The notes under the pieces: generated by a model
Database searches by the model: none
What the model was told of the DNA's origin: nothing
Seen by the model: the letters and a program-made list of their open reading frames with translations, nothing else
Part shown: positions 54,149-64,000 of the stretch, piece by piece
Position numbering within the stretch: position 1 is the stretch's first letter
How the letters are laid out: each line of letters begins with the position of its first letter
Made by a program: the position numbers and the translations under genes
Assembly: GCA_963853835.1 (NCBI GenBank)
Contig: OY970820.1
Coordinates: 83,944,909-84,008,908 of the forward strand
Direction: 5' to 3'
Origin: Calendula officinalis
Taxonomy: Eukaryota > Streptophyta > Magnoliopsida > Asterales > Asteraceae
DNA length: 64,000 nt

Positions 54149-54848
54149 GACTCGTAAGCCGGAGGGTAAGGGGGATCGGAAGCGGTACCCCAGAGATCCG
54201 AATGCGTACTGCGAATTCCATAAAATTATGGGTCACGCAACGGGTTCGTGTGAAAGTTACAGGCGAGCGAAGGAGACACAAGTTGGAGGGAAGACAGAGG
54301 TTGTCCTGGCCGAACCTTCTGCGAAAAAGGAAAAAGCATACAATACACAGATCTTCGCGGTTGAAGGAGAAACATCCACTCCCGTCCTAGGGAAGCGGCA
54401 TAAGGGAGTGGTAGAATTTGGAAGGGGAGAACCGGTCCCAGAAGGGTACGTAGTGACGGAACCTTTGGTTATCTTTGGGATAATAGCTAAAACCATTGTT
54501 CGGCGGATCTACGTTGACTCGGGGAGTTCGGCTAACATCATGTACAACCACTGTTTTGATAAGTTTCCTTCTGATGTTAAATCTCTGCTAAAGCCCGTAA
54601 TGGGAACGGTAGTAGGCTTCGCCGGACAGTCTGTATGGCCCCGAGGGAAGATACACCTTCCTCTCATGCTATCTTATTGGGAGAAGGGCTACAGTAAGAC
54701 CGTTTTGGCGGAATTCGTTATTATAGAAGCCCCCTCGAGGTATAATGCCATCCTGGGGAGAACGGGCCTTTGGCAATTCCAGGCCGTCGCGTCCACCATC
54801 CACGGGTTACTGAAGTTCCCCACAGAACAGGGAGTGATCAGCGTTTAA
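54149..54848 (+). pseudogene. Gypsy-B zinc knuckle and aspartic protease
   Basis: Degenerate knuckle NAYCEFHKIMGHATGSC, then protease site RRIYVDSGSSANIMYNHCF (Asp-Ser-Gly kept), SVWPRGKIHLPLML and SRYNAILGRTGLWQ. The protease cleaves the polyprotein into mature parts. The open part from 54228 ends at TAA 54846-54848; further stops follow before the LTR composite at 55,019, so it is cut off from RT. Confidence 0.85.
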
Positions 54849-55018
54849 AGTATACATATGCCTCCGTTGGAATGCAATAGCATCACACACCAAGACAGTT
54901 AGACATAACAAAATGAGGTGCAACTGGTCGTCAACCCGTCGTATCCGGAAACAAGGTTCGAGTTGGGGGAGGGTTGCCCCGATTTTTGCAGGAAGAGCTG
55001 GGAAATCTACTAAGAAGG
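54849..55018 (+). pseudogene. Gypsy-B protease-RT linker, degraded
   Basis: Matches the Gypsy-A linker (THQDS, then EVQLVVNP) but with several stops. It ends in the GAAGG duplication of the LTR composite. Confidence 0.7.
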
Positions 55019-56854
55019 TGAAGGATTTCACATAACCTGATCGACCACTTTGGTCGACCTCCTAGTTGTAGGAAAACCTTGTAGTATTCACATGGCGTAA
55101 CTTGAATACCACATTACTGGATCTCTACTAGTCAATGAGATCACGAGAAGAAGGATATGATGAACATTACCTTTAGATTGCTATGGAAGTGATCCACCTC
55201 TACTGCACCACCTAGACACGCTGCAAGACCGCATTGTACTAAAAAAGCAATACATGAACTCGTGTATGTGTGTGTGTGTTCGTCGAACTCGAACAACAAA
55301 AGACGAAACCCCCTTGGGGTTCTTTTGGTCGTCGGCCGAAAAGGAGAGGAGCGGGAGAGATTAGGGTTTTTGTGGTGTTGTAATGTGTAACCCTTAAACC
55401 TTAACCTTAAGCCTTTATTTATAAGGGCTTAAGTTACAGTTAAGTCCTTGGAGTTTAATTATGATTAATCTCATAGTTAAACTTCCTATTAACACTTTAA
55501 ACCCTTGGACTTTTACTAGTTAATTAATAGACTATTAATTAATTGTCCGTTAAATACTTAACCTAATATTTAACCATCCTCACAAATAATAATTAACTTA
55601 TTATTATTTATTCTCTTCTTTATAATTAACTTGACTAGTTAATTATTCCACACAACTTACTTTATTCGGTTGTCCATTATTGGGTGTGTAGCGGTGTGAC
55701 TCTTTAGTGTCTTATAACATTGGACACGGTGACACGTGTACTTATCTGTGCACATATATCCTTCACTAGTATGCTTGGTTCGACCATACTGACCAAGAAC
55801 ATGAACTTGTTCTTGACCGGTTAAAACCAACTAGTTGATTTAATCCCTAAAAGCGGAAGTGGGATTAAACATAATCCTTAAACCCTAAAGGATTGGGATG
55901 TTGGAAATCTAGATTAGATTAACAAGAAAGAAACCTTGTACGAAAAACTCGAACACACACACATACTTGTGTGTGTTCGTCGAACACTCACCAAGAACCC
56001 TAGGGTTCTTGGTGTTCTCGTTCAATCGAACAAGAGGAGAGGAAGAAAGGTGTTCCATGAAACATACCTTAGTTAATGCATAAGATAGATCCACTGATGA
56101 TGAACACGACGAGCGATCTTCTAGTTGATCACTTGCAACGATCTTGTTCTTCTAAACTCGAAGAACACGAAGAACACGAACAAAGAACGAAGAACACCAA
56201 GTGGTGGTGTTCTTAGGGTTCGGCCGAAATTCTCCAAAGGGAGGAGAGGAATTTCGTGTGATGGTGTAAGGGGTTTTAGAGTTACCCTAAGCCTCTTATT
56301 TATATACAAATAAGTTTCGCTTAGAACCCTCTAGTTTAATTAATATTAGATCTTTAATTAAACTTACTTTTGACACTTCCACCCCTTATAGTTTAACTAG
56401 TTTATTATTGTTGCAGTTAACTATTAAATATCTAGTATTAATACACTAATAATTCGGTACCCATATACACGAATTATATACTTGTATTTATACTTTTAAT
56501 AATTAATTATATAATAACCTTTATATAATTTATAAAACAATATTATCCAATTACTTATATGATTTAATAGCTTTAAATCACATTATGGATAATCTATAAT
56601 TAACACATTGTATATTTACTCAACTAGTAAATGTACAAGTACTTGTATTAATTAGTTAGTTACACTAATCTAGTAATAAGTTAAACTTAACTTAATACTT
56701 AACTGATTCATAATGACTATTATGAATCATTCCTCTTCGTAGTATCATTTCATATCTTGCTCGTATTACATGCACTCACCGGTGTGACCCTTAAGTGTTT
56801 CGTAGGCATGGATGTATCATCATAGGTTGACTAACTGTGCACATAAATCCTTCA
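55019..56854 (-). mobile_element. two-LTR composite inserted in Gypsy-B RT
   Basis: Flanked by GAAGG at 55014-55018 and 56855-56859. Outer ends are TGAAGGATTTCACAT and ATAAATCCTTCA. On minus, the part from 56854 to about 55,768 matches the solo LTR at 22003-23157, starting TGAAGGATTTATGTGCACAG. It stops at ACCAAGCATACTA, where a second, diverged LTR begins GTGAAGGATATATGTGCACA and runs to the left end. There is no pol or primer site between them. It could be a recombined LTR pair, an LTR nested in an LTR, or a terminal-repeat element in miniature. Confidence 0.75.
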
Positions 56855-56859
56855 GAAGG

Positions 56860-57587
56860 TACAAGCACGTGTTCGCATGGGAGCCGAAGGACATGACCGG
56901 TGTTTCGAGGGAAGTGGCGGAACACAGGTTGGGCCTAAACCCAACCTTTCCTCCGGTCAAACAGTCAAAACGAGTTACGGCTAGGCATCAGATGAAGTGG
57001 TTAACAAGGAGGTTTCCGACCTGGTGGCCGCCGGAGTTTTGCGAAGTACTCAATATCCCGACTGGATAGCGAATCCAGTCCAAGTCAAGAAAAGCGACGG
57101 ATCGATGCACATGTTATCCCCTCCCGGAAATCAAGCAAAAAGTAGAGTCTCTGGGAGGATACCGGTGGAAGTCGTTTCTAGATGCTTATAAAGGTTACCA
57201 CCAGGTTCAAATGGCTAAAGAAGACGAAGAGAAGACCTCTTTCCACTCGGAAAAGGGAACCTTCTGCTACGTAAAAATGTCGTTCGGGTTGCGAATGCCG
57301 GAGCCACCTACCAGCGGTTAGTAGATAGAGCTTTTCAAAGTCAAATTGGCAGAAACTTGGAAGTGTATGTGGATGATATGATCATCAAGAGCAGAACGGG
57401 CGATGGCCTGATAGGAGATGTCGAGGAAACGTTGTTGCAGTTGCAGAAGATTAACATGAAGCTGAGTCCCAAAAAGTGTTCCTTTGTGATGGACGAAGGG
57501 AAGTTCGTGGGCCATATTGTAACCACGTCCCGAATCCGAGCCAACCCAGAGAAGTTGGAAAATTTGATGAAGATGAAAACCCCGTGA
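56860..57587 (+). pseudogene. Gypsy-B reverse transcriptase, broken
   Basis: Resumes with HVFAWEPKDMTGVSREVAEHR, then frameshifts near 56,985 (DLVAAGVLRSTQYPDWIANPV continues in another frame). About 45 bp that encode the CVDFKDLNKACP motif of Gypsy-A are missing after DGSMHM. FLDAYKGYHQVQMAKEDEE and the active site VYVDDMIIKS (57,363) are present. A further indel near 57,293 disrupts FGLRNAGATYQ. The last open stretch ends at TGA 57585-57587. Confidence 0.87.
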
Positions 57588-58379
57588 ACGGTGAAAGACG
57601 TTCAGAGCCTTAATGGAAAGCTGGCCGCATTGGGACGTTACTTGGCTAAATCTGCGGAGAAGTCTGTCCCGTTCTTTAAAGCCCTGCACGGGTGTACAAA
57701 GAAGGGGATGGTACAATGGACGGACGAAGCCGAAAGAGCTTTCGTTAAACGAAAATAGCACTTAAGAACCATTCCTGATATGGCCAGTCCGGTAAGAGGA
57801 GAGCCTTTAGTCGTTTATCTGTCGACAAACCTGGAAGCAATCAGCTCTGTACTCATAGCAGAGCGAGAAAAGAAGCAAGTTCCAGTATACTTCGTAAGGC
57901 GAGCCCTGCAGAAAGCGGAATTGAACTACTCGACGATTGATAAGTTAATAATGGCGTTAGTATACACCGCACGACGGTTGAAGAGGTATTTCCAGGCTCA
58001 CTCGATAACAGTATCGACTAACCAACCGATAAAGACCATCTTGTTACGACCGGAGCGTTCGGGCCGACTGACAAAATGGGCAATAGAGTTGGGGGAACAC
58101 GATATAACTTATCGACCGAGGCAGAGTATTAAAGGCCAGGCACTAGCGGATTTTCTAGTAGAAATGCCAGACGAAGACAGTGTATCCCTGGCGGAAGGCG
58201 GCAAATCTCAGGAAAAGAAGGATCCTGAACGAACATCTTGGCAAATGGCGTCGATGCTCTTTAGTCATCTAACTAAGGAGGTGCTGGTAGAGGTCCTTTC
58301 AAAACGAAGCATCGAAGATACAAGCGAAGAGATAATGGATGTTGAGCCGCAGGAAGCCTGTTGGACCTTCCGTATATGA
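57588..58379 (+). pseudogene. Gypsy-B RNase H, with most of the second RNase H deleted
   Basis: LNGKLAALGRYLAKSAEKSV, GCTKKGMVQWTDEAERAF, a stop near 57,757, then ASPVRGEPLVVYLSTNLEA, VPVYFVRRALQKAELNYS and RRLKRYFQAHSITVST, open from 57780. After QALADFLVEMPDED the frame passes within about 25 residues to WQMASMLFSHLTKEVL, which in Gypsy-A lies after the second RNase H. The whole TDG...NNEAEYEALLAG part is absent. Ends at TGA 58377-58379. Confidence 0.87.
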
Positions 58380-58400
58380 AGATACTTGCAGGAAGGGGTT

Positions 58401-59594
58401 ATGCCAGAAGATAAAAAAGAGGCCAGGAAATTCCCGATCAACGCAAGCAAATACATGATCAAAGAAGGAATCTTGTACAGGAAGGGATATTCAACCCCTA
58501 GGTTAAGATTCTTAAGCAAGGCGGAAGGGTTTCGAGCCATAGCGGACGTTCATGAAGGATTGTGTGGCTCGCACTCTGGTCCGAGAGCACTAACACAAAA
58601 GTTGTTCCGAGCGGGTTATTTTTGGCCAAGCATGTCTGCGGATGCAAGGGAGTTCATCAAAAAATGTAAACAATGCCAAATATATTCGGATATTCCAAGA
58701 GCAGCAACGGTAAACCTCACAAGCATCACCAGCCCATGGCCATTATGCCATTGGGGGATAGACATCGTGGGTCCTTTCCCAAAGGCAGTTGGTGGAATAC
58801 AGTTCCTGATCGTCGCAGTAGATTACTTCACCAAATGGGTGGAGGCAGAAGCCCTGGCGTGCATATCGGGTTCTAATATAGTGAAGTTTGTATGGAGGCA
58901 AATCGTTTGCAGGTTTGGTCTTCCTCATACAATCATCAGCGATAATGGGAAACAATTCGCCAATAATCCCTTCAAAGAATGGTGTGCAAAGCTTTCCATT
59001 TGTCAGAACTTCACATCCATCGCTCATCCCCAAGAGAATGGACAGACAGAAGTCACAAACATGACGATTGTGAAAGGAATCAAAAAGCACCTAAATAGGG
59101 AAAAAGGGGGATGGGTTGATGAACTGCAGAGCGTCTTGTGGGCATACCGGACGACAGCTAGGAGTGCCACAGGGGAAACTCCCTACAGCCTGGTGTATGG
59201 ATCTAAAGTGATGATTCATTTGGAGACCATGCTGACTTCCGCAAGGGTGAGTAATTTTCGGTTAGATGGAAACGAGGAAGCTCTTAGGCATAATTTGGAT
59301 TTAATAGACGAACGTCGAGAAGGGGTCGACGTCCGTCAGGCAGCATATAAGCTGCTAACGGAAAACTATTACAACAAAAAGGTTAGAGGATTGGCGTGCA
59401 GAGTAGGAGAATTGGTGCTACGGAAGAATGAGGCGAGTCTTCAGTTGAAGCCAGGGAAGTTATGTCCAAATTGGGAAGGCCCATATCGTGTAAGGCAAGC
59501 AGGAAGGAATGGTTCGTATGTACTAGAAACGATGAACGGAGCACTAATTCCGCAAGCATGGAACATGAGAAACCTGCGAAACTTTCATTTCTAG
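58401..59594 (+). CDS. Gypsy-B integrase, open
   Basis: About 400 open codons; 58401 is the first ATG, but it would be made as part of a polyprotein. Zinc domain His/His/Cys/Cys as HEGLCGSH and CKQC. Catalytic Asp in WGIDIVGPF, Asp in ISDNGKQF, Glu in NGQTEVTN, with 35 residues between the last two as in retroviral-type integrases. C-terminal part VGELVLRKNEASLQLKPGK and GPYRVRQAGRNGSYVLETM. No inactivating change is visible, in contrast with the rest of this element. Confidence 0.92.
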   Translation: MPEDKKEARKFPINASKYMIKEGILYRKGYSTPRLRFLSKAEGFRAIADVHEGLCGSHSGPRALTQKLFRAGYFWPSMSADAREFIKKCKQCQIYSDIPRAATVNLTSITSPWPLCHWGIDIVGPFPKAVGGIQFLIVAVDYFTKWVEAEALACISGSNIVKFVWRQIVCRFGLPHTIISDNGKQFANNPFKEWCAKLSICQNFTSIAHPQENGQTEVTNMTIVKGIKKHLNREKGGWVDELQSVLWAYRTTARSATGETPYSLVYGSKVMIHLETMLTSARVSNFRLDGNEEALRHNLDLIDERREGVDVRQAAYKLLTENYYNKKVRGLACRVGELVLRKNEASLQLKPGKLCPNWEGPYRVRQAGRNGSYVLETMNGALIPQAWNMRNLRNFHF

Positions 59595-60109
59595 ATAAAT
59601 AATTAAATGTACCGAAGGGCCCGCCTATTTATATAGGATATCGAAGGGTTCGTTTTGAAATAGTTAAATCGAATGAATTTGCCAAGAGCAGAATATTTTG
59701 TTACGAATAATTATAAAAAAGAATACTCAGTTTTAACGAACGAACGAACAAAAAAAACGCAAGCAAACATACGTTAAACATTCATAGCTATAATAGGTCT
59801 GTTTTACTTACCGAAAGGTAGTTGCAAACCCAGATCCGGACGAAAACCGGACACGTAACGAAATAACGAAAGATTCGAACATTTATAACCTTTTAATTAG
59901 GGACGCCTTCTTAAAAGAGATATAACTTTCAACCAAATAACGAAAAGATAAAACACCATACGCCCAGAAAGTTAAACAAACACATTCATTAACAAAATGA
60001 TTGTCGAACATAGATACGAAGAGTGTTAAGATTACAAAAGGAAGTCATCAAAAAGCTAAACCAAAATACAATCCAAGTACGCAAATAACCAAAACAAACT
60101 AAGAAGGAT
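59595..60109. other. Gypsy-B spacer between integrase and the antisense gene
   Basis: AT-rich with ACGAA repeats, like the matching region of Gypsy-A at 20496-21042. No coding frame. Confidence 0.6.
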
Positions 60110-61087
60110 GGGCGGAGCTTTCCCCTACATCTTCTGCTCCGGGAGGTAATCTGTTAACAAGAGACTTCAGATCCTCTAAACTTACAACACCTTCTTAAAA
60201 AGAGCGGATAAGATCCTAATCAGGTGCGACTAGGTCCTCAAAAAGGCTCATTATCATTTCCTGGGCCTCGGAATGGTCATGAACAAGCTTGGCGTTGCCA
60301 AGGAGATCCGGATAAGCTTTTTGGGTGTCCACACACCCTTGATAACGACCGTATTTCAAACTTTCCTCTTGAAGGGCGGTATTCCGATTCACAAACTCAT
60401 CGGAAGAAAGAAGCGACTCGAAAGCTCCAGGAATACCCTTCTGAAGTACCCACCGCATATTCTCACGACCTTCGTCCACCTCCTTTTTAAGCAGTTCGGT
60501 ACCTGCTTCCGTTTCAACAAGCCGACGTTGGGTCTCCGATAGTTGAAGGTCCTTCTCAACAAGAGAAGCTTCTAGCTCTGCGATACGGGCCGCAGCAGAC
60601 TTATTCTGATTTTCAAGCTCTAAAAGCTGCAAGTCTTTAGCCCTTAAAGAGCGATTCAGGTTCTCACGTTCCTCAGAAAGTTGAGTCACAGATCCTGCAA
60701 GTTGGTTCTTCTCAAATTTTTCTCTTTCAAAGAGATCCTTGGCAGTTTTTGTCAATTCAAAAAATCGGGTAAACTCTGCATGGTGATTTCGAGAGACTTG
60801 TGTCTGCTGGGTTCTTTGGGTTTGAAGATCAGTTAAAAGATCGATGGTGCTCAACAAACCAGCTTTAGCCCTAACGATGGCATCATCAGGGGTAAGCGTC
60901 ATAACTTCTCCCGTAAATGGTGCCCTAGACACCAAAACCCTTTGTGCAGCAGGAGCAGTGGTAAAACCAAAGGGGATGGAAGATTGAGTTGTTCGGGGAT
61001 TCTGGCCTTCGAGGGTTTCCTTCGAACCTTAGACAGGAAGTGTTGTGACAACAACAGATTAAGAGCCAACAAATGAAGCAAAACCTC
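60110..61087 (-). pseudogene. Gypsy-B antisense gene, exon 3 (coiled coil)
   Basis: Begins after acceptor TTTGTATCTGCAG. Early stops, then open from 60935 to 60216 (239 codons) with a long coiled coil: REKFEKNQLAGSVTQLSEER, DLQLLELENQNKSAAARIAE, VEKDLQLSETQRRL. Then MRWVLQKGIPGAFESLLSSD and YGRYQGCVDTQKAYPDLLGN, matching Gypsy-A (YGQYQGCLDTHRAY-like). The stop at 60216-60218 is followed by matching C-terminal sequence to about 60,110 (SSAHPS). Confidence 0.75.
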
Positions 61088-61164
61088 CTGCAGATACAAA
61101 AGCATGTAAGATTCGCAGTTCAAAGCAGACACGATAAAACAAAATAGGTGGACAGAAATCGTAC
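61088..61164 (-). other. predicted intron 2 of the Gypsy-B antisense gene (77 bp)
   Basis: Donor TCAG|GTACGATT, acceptor TTTGTATCTGCAG. Same position and splice phase as the 75-bp intron of Gypsy-A. Confidence 0.65.
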
Positions 61165-61482
61165 CTGAAAAGGAGGGATCAGGAATATTCGATTGCCTCT
61201 TCGCAGATTGTGGAGATAATGAACCTTGATCTGGGGGTACATGTTGAACAGTAGAGCTAAACAAACGGCTGCTAAATCTGGCAACAGTCGAAGAACTTGG
61301 ACGGGGAGGAGGCAGCCTGCGCAAGATAACCGGACCGCCGGAAGAGGAAGATTGTGGAATCGTTGTGGCAGTAGCAGAAGGTATAACTAATGAAGAGGTT
61401 TTGAAAGACACCGGGGGAGGCGGTAGAAGCGTCTGTTCCGTAGTCACGGGAGCTTCAGATACCAAAGATTGACCGGCAGAAC
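61165..61482 (-). pseudogene. Gypsy-B antisense gene, exon 2
   Basis: Open, Ser/Pro-rich: TTEQTLLPPPPVSFKTSS, GGPVILRRLPPPRPSSST, SLSPQSAKRQSNIPDPSF. The same low-complexity character as exon 2 in Gypsy-A; the function of this linker is unknown. Confidence 0.65.
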
Positions 61483-61563
61483 CTGTGTAAAAAATAATTT
61501 TATACCTACAGTAGGATAATAAAAAAAAAGAGAAGAAGTGTGTAAGTCAAAAACGCCGTATAC
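61483..61563 (-). other. predicted intron 1 of the Gypsy-B antisense gene (81 bp)
   Basis: Donor GAAG|GTATACGG, T-rich middle, acceptor TTTTTTACACAG. Matches the 76-bp intron of Gypsy-A. Confidence 0.68.
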
Positions 61564-62670
61564 CTTCTGATACAACCTTCGATCATTTCTAAGAGGGAGA
61601 CGGGATGTCCCCTCGCCTCCTTTTCTGACGAAGTCCTTTGACGGGCGGAGCCAGGGTGCTTACAGAACGGAGTTTGGGAGGAACGCCAGGATCCGCCTGA
61701 GAATCGTGGATCATGGTATCCTCTGCAGTGAACTCGGGGCGAGGCTCAATTCCAGTAGAGCCCGCATGGGAAGAGGCGACACCTTCCTCCTCGGTGCGAT
61801 CACGGAGAGGGGTTCCCTCAGAACTCAAAGCCTCGTCGCTCAGAACATTTACAGGAATCAAACCTCCATCGTCAACAGAAACACCACTCTCCAGGTAAGA
61901 ACCTCTGGGATTTTCAGTCGGTGCAGAAGGGGTACAACTTTACCATTAAGTTTCCACACTGGGCGAACCCCTTTAGAAATATAAAACGGGCTTAACCCGG
62001 CCATACCAAGAAGAACCTCATCTGGATCTTCCCACTCCAACTGGGCAGCAGAGAGGCTAGTAACATGTTCTGATTCCTCGTCAGAAGGTTCCGGGAGAGG
62101 ATCCGACGGACGACCAAGTACCCTTCCCCAGGGTAAAGTCACATCGCGAAAGGCGGATCGTTTCACAAACACGAACTGGAATTTCCAGTCGTGAATTGAG
62201 TCCCTAAGGCCAGATATATGCTCACTCTTCCCAGGGCGAAGAGCGAACACGGCCCAATCAGCACGACCGGTGACCACATAGAAATAACGAAAGAGCTTGG
62301 GGGGGGGGGGGGGAGGACTATCCAGACCTCGACAGAGCATAATGAAACCTATAATCTTCCGGAAAGAGTTGGGAGCAAGTTGGGCAACGTGGATACCCAG
62401 ATCTTGAAGTAATTCCAAAATAGAGTTATCAACAGGAAAGCGAAGCACTCCTTGAAGATATTGAAGATATACGGGTTCGTAACCGTCTGGTGCGGACCTC
62501 ACAGTTTCGCCCTCAACAGGAATGCAAGGATCAAAGCATTGATCGATGAGATATTCTTTAATGATTTGAGGAAGATCGGTGGAAGAAAGCGTGCAAGGAG
62601 TATAAAAAGACGTTCTCTTTTCCTTGGCCGGTTTGTCAGATTTCTCACGAGATGTTTTGTCTTTCTTCAT
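61564..62670 (-). pseudogene. Gypsy-B antisense gene, exon 1 (putative gypsy-type transposon domain)
   Basis: ATG 62670 opens a Lys-rich start (KKDKTSREKSDKPAKEK), then DLPQIIKEYLIDQ, VYLQYLQGVLRFPVDNSI, VAQLAPNSFRKIIGFIMLCR, a Pro run from a G14 tract at 62,301, FYVVTGRADWAVFALRPG, IHDWKFQFVFVKRSAF and WEDPDEVLLGMAGLSPFYIS. A one-base shift near 61,900 moves the frame to DDGGLIPVNVLSDEALSSEG and on to a stop at 61589. It is more complete than the Gypsy-A copy. It lies opposite to gag-pol and starts about 300 bp from the 3' LTR. The domain resembles what annotation calls 'putative transposase, gypsy type'; its activity is unknown. Confidence 0.8.
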
Positions 62671-62775
62671 ATTTGATGATGGAATAAGAATAAAGGCAAA
62701 GGGGGAAAGATGGGCAAGAAAGTTGGTTTTGAAATAGCTGAAGTTCTGGGAAGAGAAAAGGAAGAGCTATCAAGG

Positions 62776-62785
62776 TATATAAATA
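62776..62785 (-). promoter_or_regulatory. candidate TATA box for the Gypsy-B antisense gene
   Basis: Minus reads CCTATTTATATACC, about 110 bp upstream of ATG 62670. Compare CTATAAAA about 82 bp upstream of the Gypsy-A antisense ATG. Confidence 0.5.
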
Positions 62786-62974
62786 GGAAGAGGGAAGTCT
62801 AAAGGTTGTGAAGTCTGAGGTGACGTATAACGGTCAGATTTTGGCGGAACTAAGGCAACGGTAACTTTTCTCTAAACGGTTGGAGTCTCCATTCGGTAAA
62901 AAGAGGAGACGAAAAGGATATAAATTAGAACCAGTCAGATTCGCGCACCTGATTGGCTTCTAATCTGAGGGACT

Positions 62975-63240
62975 TAATGAGATATGGTGCGAATCCATTC
63001 GTACTCGGGCGTCCGGAAGGATGGAACAAAGGTCACCGATCGTAAGAGGAACCTAAGAGAAGTCATCATTCGGTTACAAATTCCAAAGCCTCTGTTGAGT
63101 GTTGCCGAGTTTTAAGAGAAAATTAGTCTCGAAACTAGAAGGAATTTAATGCGGGTGAGGCTCAAAGCTGATTGACGTCTCTGTCCGCAGGACAAAGGAG
63201 TTCGCTTCAGGTCAAGGACCTTCGGACCTTGGAGGGTGCG
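62975..63240 (+). repeat. Gypsy-B 3' LTR, truncated by an insertion
   Basis: Begins TAATGAGATATGGTGCG after the purine-rich CTGAGGGACT, and follows the 5' LTR to GGAGGGTGCG. There the next base should be the G of GGACCATATCC, but the sequence switches to TGTAACGCCC. Confidence 0.9.
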
Positions 63241-64000
63241 TGTAACGCCCTGAAATTTTTCTCTCAATTAAACATCACTTTTATTTTTATTAAATTTAGG
63301 TTTAAGAGGTAATTATTTTATTGTGTAATTGATCAAGAGTTATTTATTTTATTTTTTGGGTTTAATCGAGGAGACTTTTCCACATTTTTGTGATTTGTGC
63401 TAATTACCTATCTAGTTATAGTTATTATTTATAAAAAACTGTATATAAAACATTTTCCCAAGCAAGTTTCCTTGAAAATTTCGGTCGTGGGCTCGAGTAG
63501 GTAAGCGGATTGTGGAGGTGTTTTGATTGGGCCCATGTGCAGCCTTGTGAAGGGCCCATGTGGCACAGTATTCGGACAAAGGGTGGGTCTCAAAGTTAGG
63601 AATTATCTGCATATAAATAATGGATTAAATGACCTAGCCGTCACTTCTCATTCTATCCTCTTTTGCCTGCTTTCTCTTCCCTCAACCACCGTTTCCTCCT
63701 TCGTATCTCCGACGAAGCAGTCAACTTCGAAGCCAATGTTTTTCCGGCAGCCTCTCATTCCGGCGACCACCATTGTTTGTTTCTGACCGCCACCGCCACT
63801 GTTTGTTTCGGACGGTTATCACCGTCGCTCATTTTTATCATCGTCATTCACTGTTGCTCGTTTTAACCGTTGTCTCCGCCGTTGATCAGTATCATTCAGA
63901 GCAACGCCCAGACGCCGAAGCAGAGAAGCATGAGATTGCTCGAGATTTCTGTGTAGCTTCCGAGCACCTCCCTGTGCGACAGAGATTTCGAGATTCTTCC
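63241..64000 (+). mobile_element. 5' end of another LTR element inserted in the Gypsy-B 3' LTR (continues past the window)
   Basis: Starts TGTAACGCCCTGAAA exactly where the Gypsy-B LTR is interrupted. A TATA-like box (GCATATAAATAATGG) lies at about 63,610-63,624. A CT-rich leader then holds CCGCC/CGACC motifs. The TGTAAC start and this layout suggest a Ty3/Gypsy LTR. The expected 5-bp duplication of GTGCG and the right end are outside. Short open frames here are not convincing genes. Confidence 0.65.

Larger units (their letters stand above)
52448..63240 (+). mobile_element. Gypsy-B: Ty3/Gypsy (Tat-type) element, same family as Gypsy-A, interrupted
   Basis: 5' LTR 52448-52972, then primer site, gag, protease, RT, RNase H, integrase (plus), an antisense gene (minus) and a partial 3' LTR (62975-63240). 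Gag and integrase match Gypsy-A closely along their length. A two-LTR composite (55019-56854) splits RT, and another LTR element cuts the 3' LTR at 63,240/63,241, so the right end and its duplication lie outside the window. Most of the second RNase H is deleted. Integrase is the only long intact pol domain. Confidence 0.93.

Noticed and set aside
63523..63866. Short Ser/Pro-rich frames near the right edge
   Set aside because: They fall in the LTR/leader of an element that leaves the window; composition explains them.
1..64000. CRISPR array, operon, integron or prokaryotic features
   Set aside because: Sequence is plant nuclear DNA: spliced SAR1, plant LTR elements and MITEs; no spacer-repeat array seen.

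Overview
This window is plant nuclear DNA. Five observations support that: one spliced gene with a plant-type protein (the COPII GTPase SAR1), plant Stowaway, PIF/Harbinger, hAT and Mutator-type MITEs, a tRNA-derived SINE, AT-rich spacer, and more than half the window made of nested LTR retrotransposons. The style of the Copia third ORFs and of the LTR families resembles those of the aster family (Asteraceae). That placement comes from memory of such sequences and is an inference.

Layout. Bases 1-14,700 are gene-free spacer with MITEs: three Stowaway elements (2,457; 3,222; 5,334), a SINE (6,942), a hAT MITE (7,511), a Mutator MITE (8,744) and a Harbinger MITE with an expanded CCA tract (9,350). 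A GC-rich LTR-like block lies at about 11,571-13,115. Bases 14,702-31,551 are one Ty3/Gypsy element of the Tat type (Gypsy-A, TSD TTGAC). A solo LTR (22,003-23,157, TSD GAGAT) and a whole Ty1/Copia element (Copia-1, 24,507-30,453, TSD GAAAC) are inserted in it. Bases 32,557-43,572 hold a second, reverse-oriented Copia element (Copia-2, TSD ATTAA) with a very long third ORF. Bases 43,578-52,447 are the only genic segment: SAR1 (47,266-49,354, three coding exons), a hAT MITE, a tandemly duplicated upstream region, a Mutator-like element with about 143-bp inverted repeats, and a promoter-like orphan. From 52,448 to the end lies a second member of the Gypsy-A family (Gypsy-B). Its RT is split by a two-LTR composite (55,019-56,854), and its 3' LTR is cut at 63,240 by a further LTR element that leaves the window.

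How the parts work together. SAR1 is intact and should act in ER-exit vesicle budding. All retrotransposon polyproteins are broken by stops, frameshifts or deletions, although LTR pairs differ by only a few percent by eye. The most interesting content is in the non-canonical parts of the retrotransposons. Both Gypsy copies carry a gene on the opposite strand between integrase and the 3' LTR, with its own TATA-like box and at least two short introns at matching positions. Both Copia elements carry related extra ORFs of unknown function after RNase H. The Gypsy LTRs begin TAATGAG rather than TG, as the target-site duplication shows directly.

Limits: everything is read by eye. Element ages, family names and intron calls need alignment and transcript data.
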